From Chlamydiota bacterium (lineage in GTDB: Bacteria; Chlamydiota; Chlamydiia; Chlamydiales; JAJFMI01): 6,332 nucleotides of DNA. Where the stretch lies: NCBI GenBank assembly GCA_021772235.1, contig JAJFMI010000142.1:1-6332 (forward strand). Reading direction: 5' to 3'. A program made the translations under genes and the position numbers. This document shows, in pieces, positions 4,901 to 6,332 of this stretch; positions within the stretch are counted from its first letter, which is position 1, and each line of letters starts with the position of its first letter. Below the pieces are notes generated by a model. It saw only the letters and a program-made list of their open reading frames with translations. It searched no databases and was not told the origin of the DNA.

Positions 4901-6332
4901 AATAACTCTCCTCTTCGATCGAGTTCATCGGCAGTTTGGTTTTTCAGAGAGAGATAGACTTTGATTTTGGGTTCGGTACCAGAAGGACGAAAGATGAGTT
5001 TGCTGCCATCTTCTAGGCGAAATTGGAGCACGTTGGATTTGGGAAGGGGTGTTTCTTCCAGGTAATCGATTACTTGGGTGACTTTTTTACCGAAGAATTC
5101 CTCGGGATGATGCGAGCGAATACTCTCCATTTTTCCATCCGTTAGGGGGAAGAGAAAGACTTTTTCCCGATAGGAGCCATATGTTTCATAAAGAGATTGA
5201 AGGTAGTCGTAGAGTGTTTTGCTTTGGTTTTTGCACTTGAGGGCAATTTCACTAATTAAACAAGCCATTACTGTCGCATCCTTGTCGCGACTATGCGTGC
5301 CAATAAGATAGCCCATTGACTCTTCAGCTCCGAAAAGAAAAGTGTGCGTTCCATCTTCCCACTCATGAATTTTTTCCCCAATGTATTTAAAGCCTGTGAG
5401 TACTTCAAAACAAGCAATATCAAATGCAGAAGCGATAATATGAAAGAGTTCGGTTGTCACGATCGTTGTCACAACAGCGGCGTTTTTTGGTGGTTTTTTT
5501 GATGAGAGAATGTGGTGCAAGCAGATGATGGCGATTTCATTGCCGGTAAGACGATGGATTTTGCCTTCATGCAAAATAGCAATGCCAATGCGATCGGCAT
5601 CAGGATCATTCGCAATAAGAATATCGGAATTTGTCTCCTGCAGTTTTTTACAACCGAGAGAAAGCCCCTCTTCTGATTCAGGGTTTGGCGAAGAGGTAGT
5701 GGGAAAATTGCCGTCAGGGATGCATTGCTCCTCAACGAGGGCGACATTTGTGAATCCCCACTCTTTTAATCCGCGCGGGGTGAGAGTGATTCCAGATCCA
5801 TGCAGTGACGTGTAGAGAATTTTGAGGCTACTTCCTTTTTTGTGATTCTCTTTGGGAAAAAAGGCGAGGGGAGTGATGGCTTGGAAATATTTGTCGTAGA
5901 GGTCGGCTGGCGCAGGGAGAATTTTCCCCGATCCATTTTGCTCTACTTGTGCAATAGCGGTGATCATTTTTACTTCAGCGATAATTTCTGCATCATGTGG
6001 TGCTGTAATTTGCGCGCCGTCCTGCCAGTAGACTTTATAACCATTGTATTCGGGTGGATTGTGCGAGGCTGTAATCATTACCGCTGCATGACATTTAAGT
6101 TCGCGACAAGCAAAAGAAGTAAAGGGAGTGGTACAGAGATCGCCCGGGAGATAAACTTCAAAGCCGTTTGCTGCGAGTACGTTCGCTGTTTCTTGGGCAA
6201 ACTCTTTTGAATTATTGCGGCTATCATAGCCAATAAAAGCGCGCAGAGGCTCATCTGGAAAGGCTTTTTTCACAGCTGTAGCTAGGCCTTGCGTTGCCAT
6301 TTGAATGGTATAGCGATTCATGCGTGCCGTAC
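4882..6332 (-). CDS. Phosphoglucomutase/phosphomannomutase, PgcA/PGM2 type (5' end outside window)
   Basis: An alpha-D-phosphohexomutase, which interconverts hexose 1- and 6-phosphates through a phosphoserine. Numbering from the Met at 6321, the motifs are ITASHNPPEYNGYK with active-site S86, the metal loop DPDADR (239-244), a GFKYIGEKI segment, the sugar-binding GAEESMGY (331-338) with RDKDA after it, and the phosphate-binding RPSGTEPK (445-452). The Met at 6321 is not the true start: the frame stays open to the edge and reads GTAR immediately before MNRYT, matching the family motif that precedes the first conserved helix. About 80-100 N-terminal residues of a normal 570-600-residue protein are therefore missing to the right. 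Whether glucose or mannose phosphate is preferred cannot be told. It heads or continues a minus-strand operon with the SDR gene. Confidence 0.95.
   Translation of the reverse strand, partial: TARMNRYTIQMATQGLATAVKKAFPDEPLRAFIGYDSRNNSKEFAQETANVLAANGFEVYLPGDLCTTPFTSFACRELKCHAAVMITASHNPPEYNGYKVYWQDGAQITAPHDAEIIAEVKMITAIAQVEQNGSGKILPAPADLYDKYFQAITPLAFFPKENHKKGSSLKILYTSLHGSGITLTPRGLKEWGFTNVALVEEQCIPDGNFPTTSSPNPESEEGLSLGCKKLQETNSDILIANDPDADRIGIAILHEGKIHRLTGNEIAIICLHHILSSKKPPKNAAVVTTIVTTELFHIIASAFDIACFEVLTGFKYIGEKIHEWEDGTHTFLFGAEESMGYLIGTHSRDKDATVMACLISEIALKCKNQSKTLYDYLQSLYETYGSYREKVFLFPLTDGKMESIRSHHPEEFFGKKVTQVIDYLEETPLPKSNVLQFRLEDGSKLIFRPSGTEPKIKVYLSLKNQTADELDRRGELLCNFMK
4908..4913 (-). promoter_or_regulatory. 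Ribosome binding site of the SDR gene inside the mutase gene
   Basis: On the minus strand GAGGAG lies 7 nt before the ATG at 4900-4898. It falls in the coding end of the phosphohexomutase gene, whose TAA is at 4884-4882. This fixes the SDR start and implies translation of both genes from one mRNA, with likely coupling. Confidence 0.75.

Noticed and set aside
5842..6210. Open frame of 122 codons on the plus strand inside the mutase gene
   Set aside because: It lies opposite conserved motifs of the mutase and has composition typical of an antisense frame.
6319..6321. ATG at 6321 as the start of the mutase
   Set aside because: The frame is open to the window edge and encodes GTAR before MNRYT, the conserved family context, so this Met is internal.

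Overview
The window holds three complete protein genes, one gene cut by the right edge, and two intergenic tracts built from a related palindromic repeat. The gene content is bacterial housekeeping: a DNA polymerase III clamp-loader subunit (dnaX), a membrane HD-domain phosphodiesterase of the PgpH/YqfF type, a short-chain dehydrogenase (SDR) and a PgcA/PGM2-type phosphohexomutase. The style of the DnaX N-terminus and the presence of a PgpH protein fit an environmental member of the Chlamydiota or a relative. That is an impression from protein style, not a proven assignment.

Layout from left to right. Positions 1-298 carry no gene. They contain two direct copies of a roughly 142-bp repeat, each with a large hairpin, downstream of dnaX. 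dnaX lies on the minus strand at 299-1678. A 65-bp divergent gap separates its start codon from that of the PgpH-type gene (plus strand, 1744-3849), and a promoter-like TTGGTA-17-TATAAT lies at its edge. Positions 3850-4096 separate the convergent PgpH and SDR genes. This tract holds a strong bidirectional terminator (third repeat copy), a decayed 20-codon duplicate of the 3' end of the SDR gene, and a fourth, half-deleted repeat copy. The SDR gene (minus, 4097-4900) overlaps the 3' end of the phosphohexomutase gene (minus, 4882 to beyond the window) by 19 nt, so the two probably share a transcript.

Functionally the genes are not an obvious pathway. dnaX serves replication, PgpH would lower cyclic di-AMP, and the mutase interconverts hexose phosphates for envelope or glycogen metabolism. 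The SDR substrate cannot be read from sequence.

The most unusual material is intergenic. The repeat copies share a 16-nt core (CCGTGTTATCTACACT or close) inside stems whose sequence differs between copies but still pairs. One copy (61-96) looks like a hybrid between the left arm of one type and the right arm of another. Next to it in interest, the tract downstream of the SDR gene preserves the relic of a former tandem SDR copy, joined to a truncated terminator. No CRISPR array, tRNA, rRNA, transposase or phage gene was seen.
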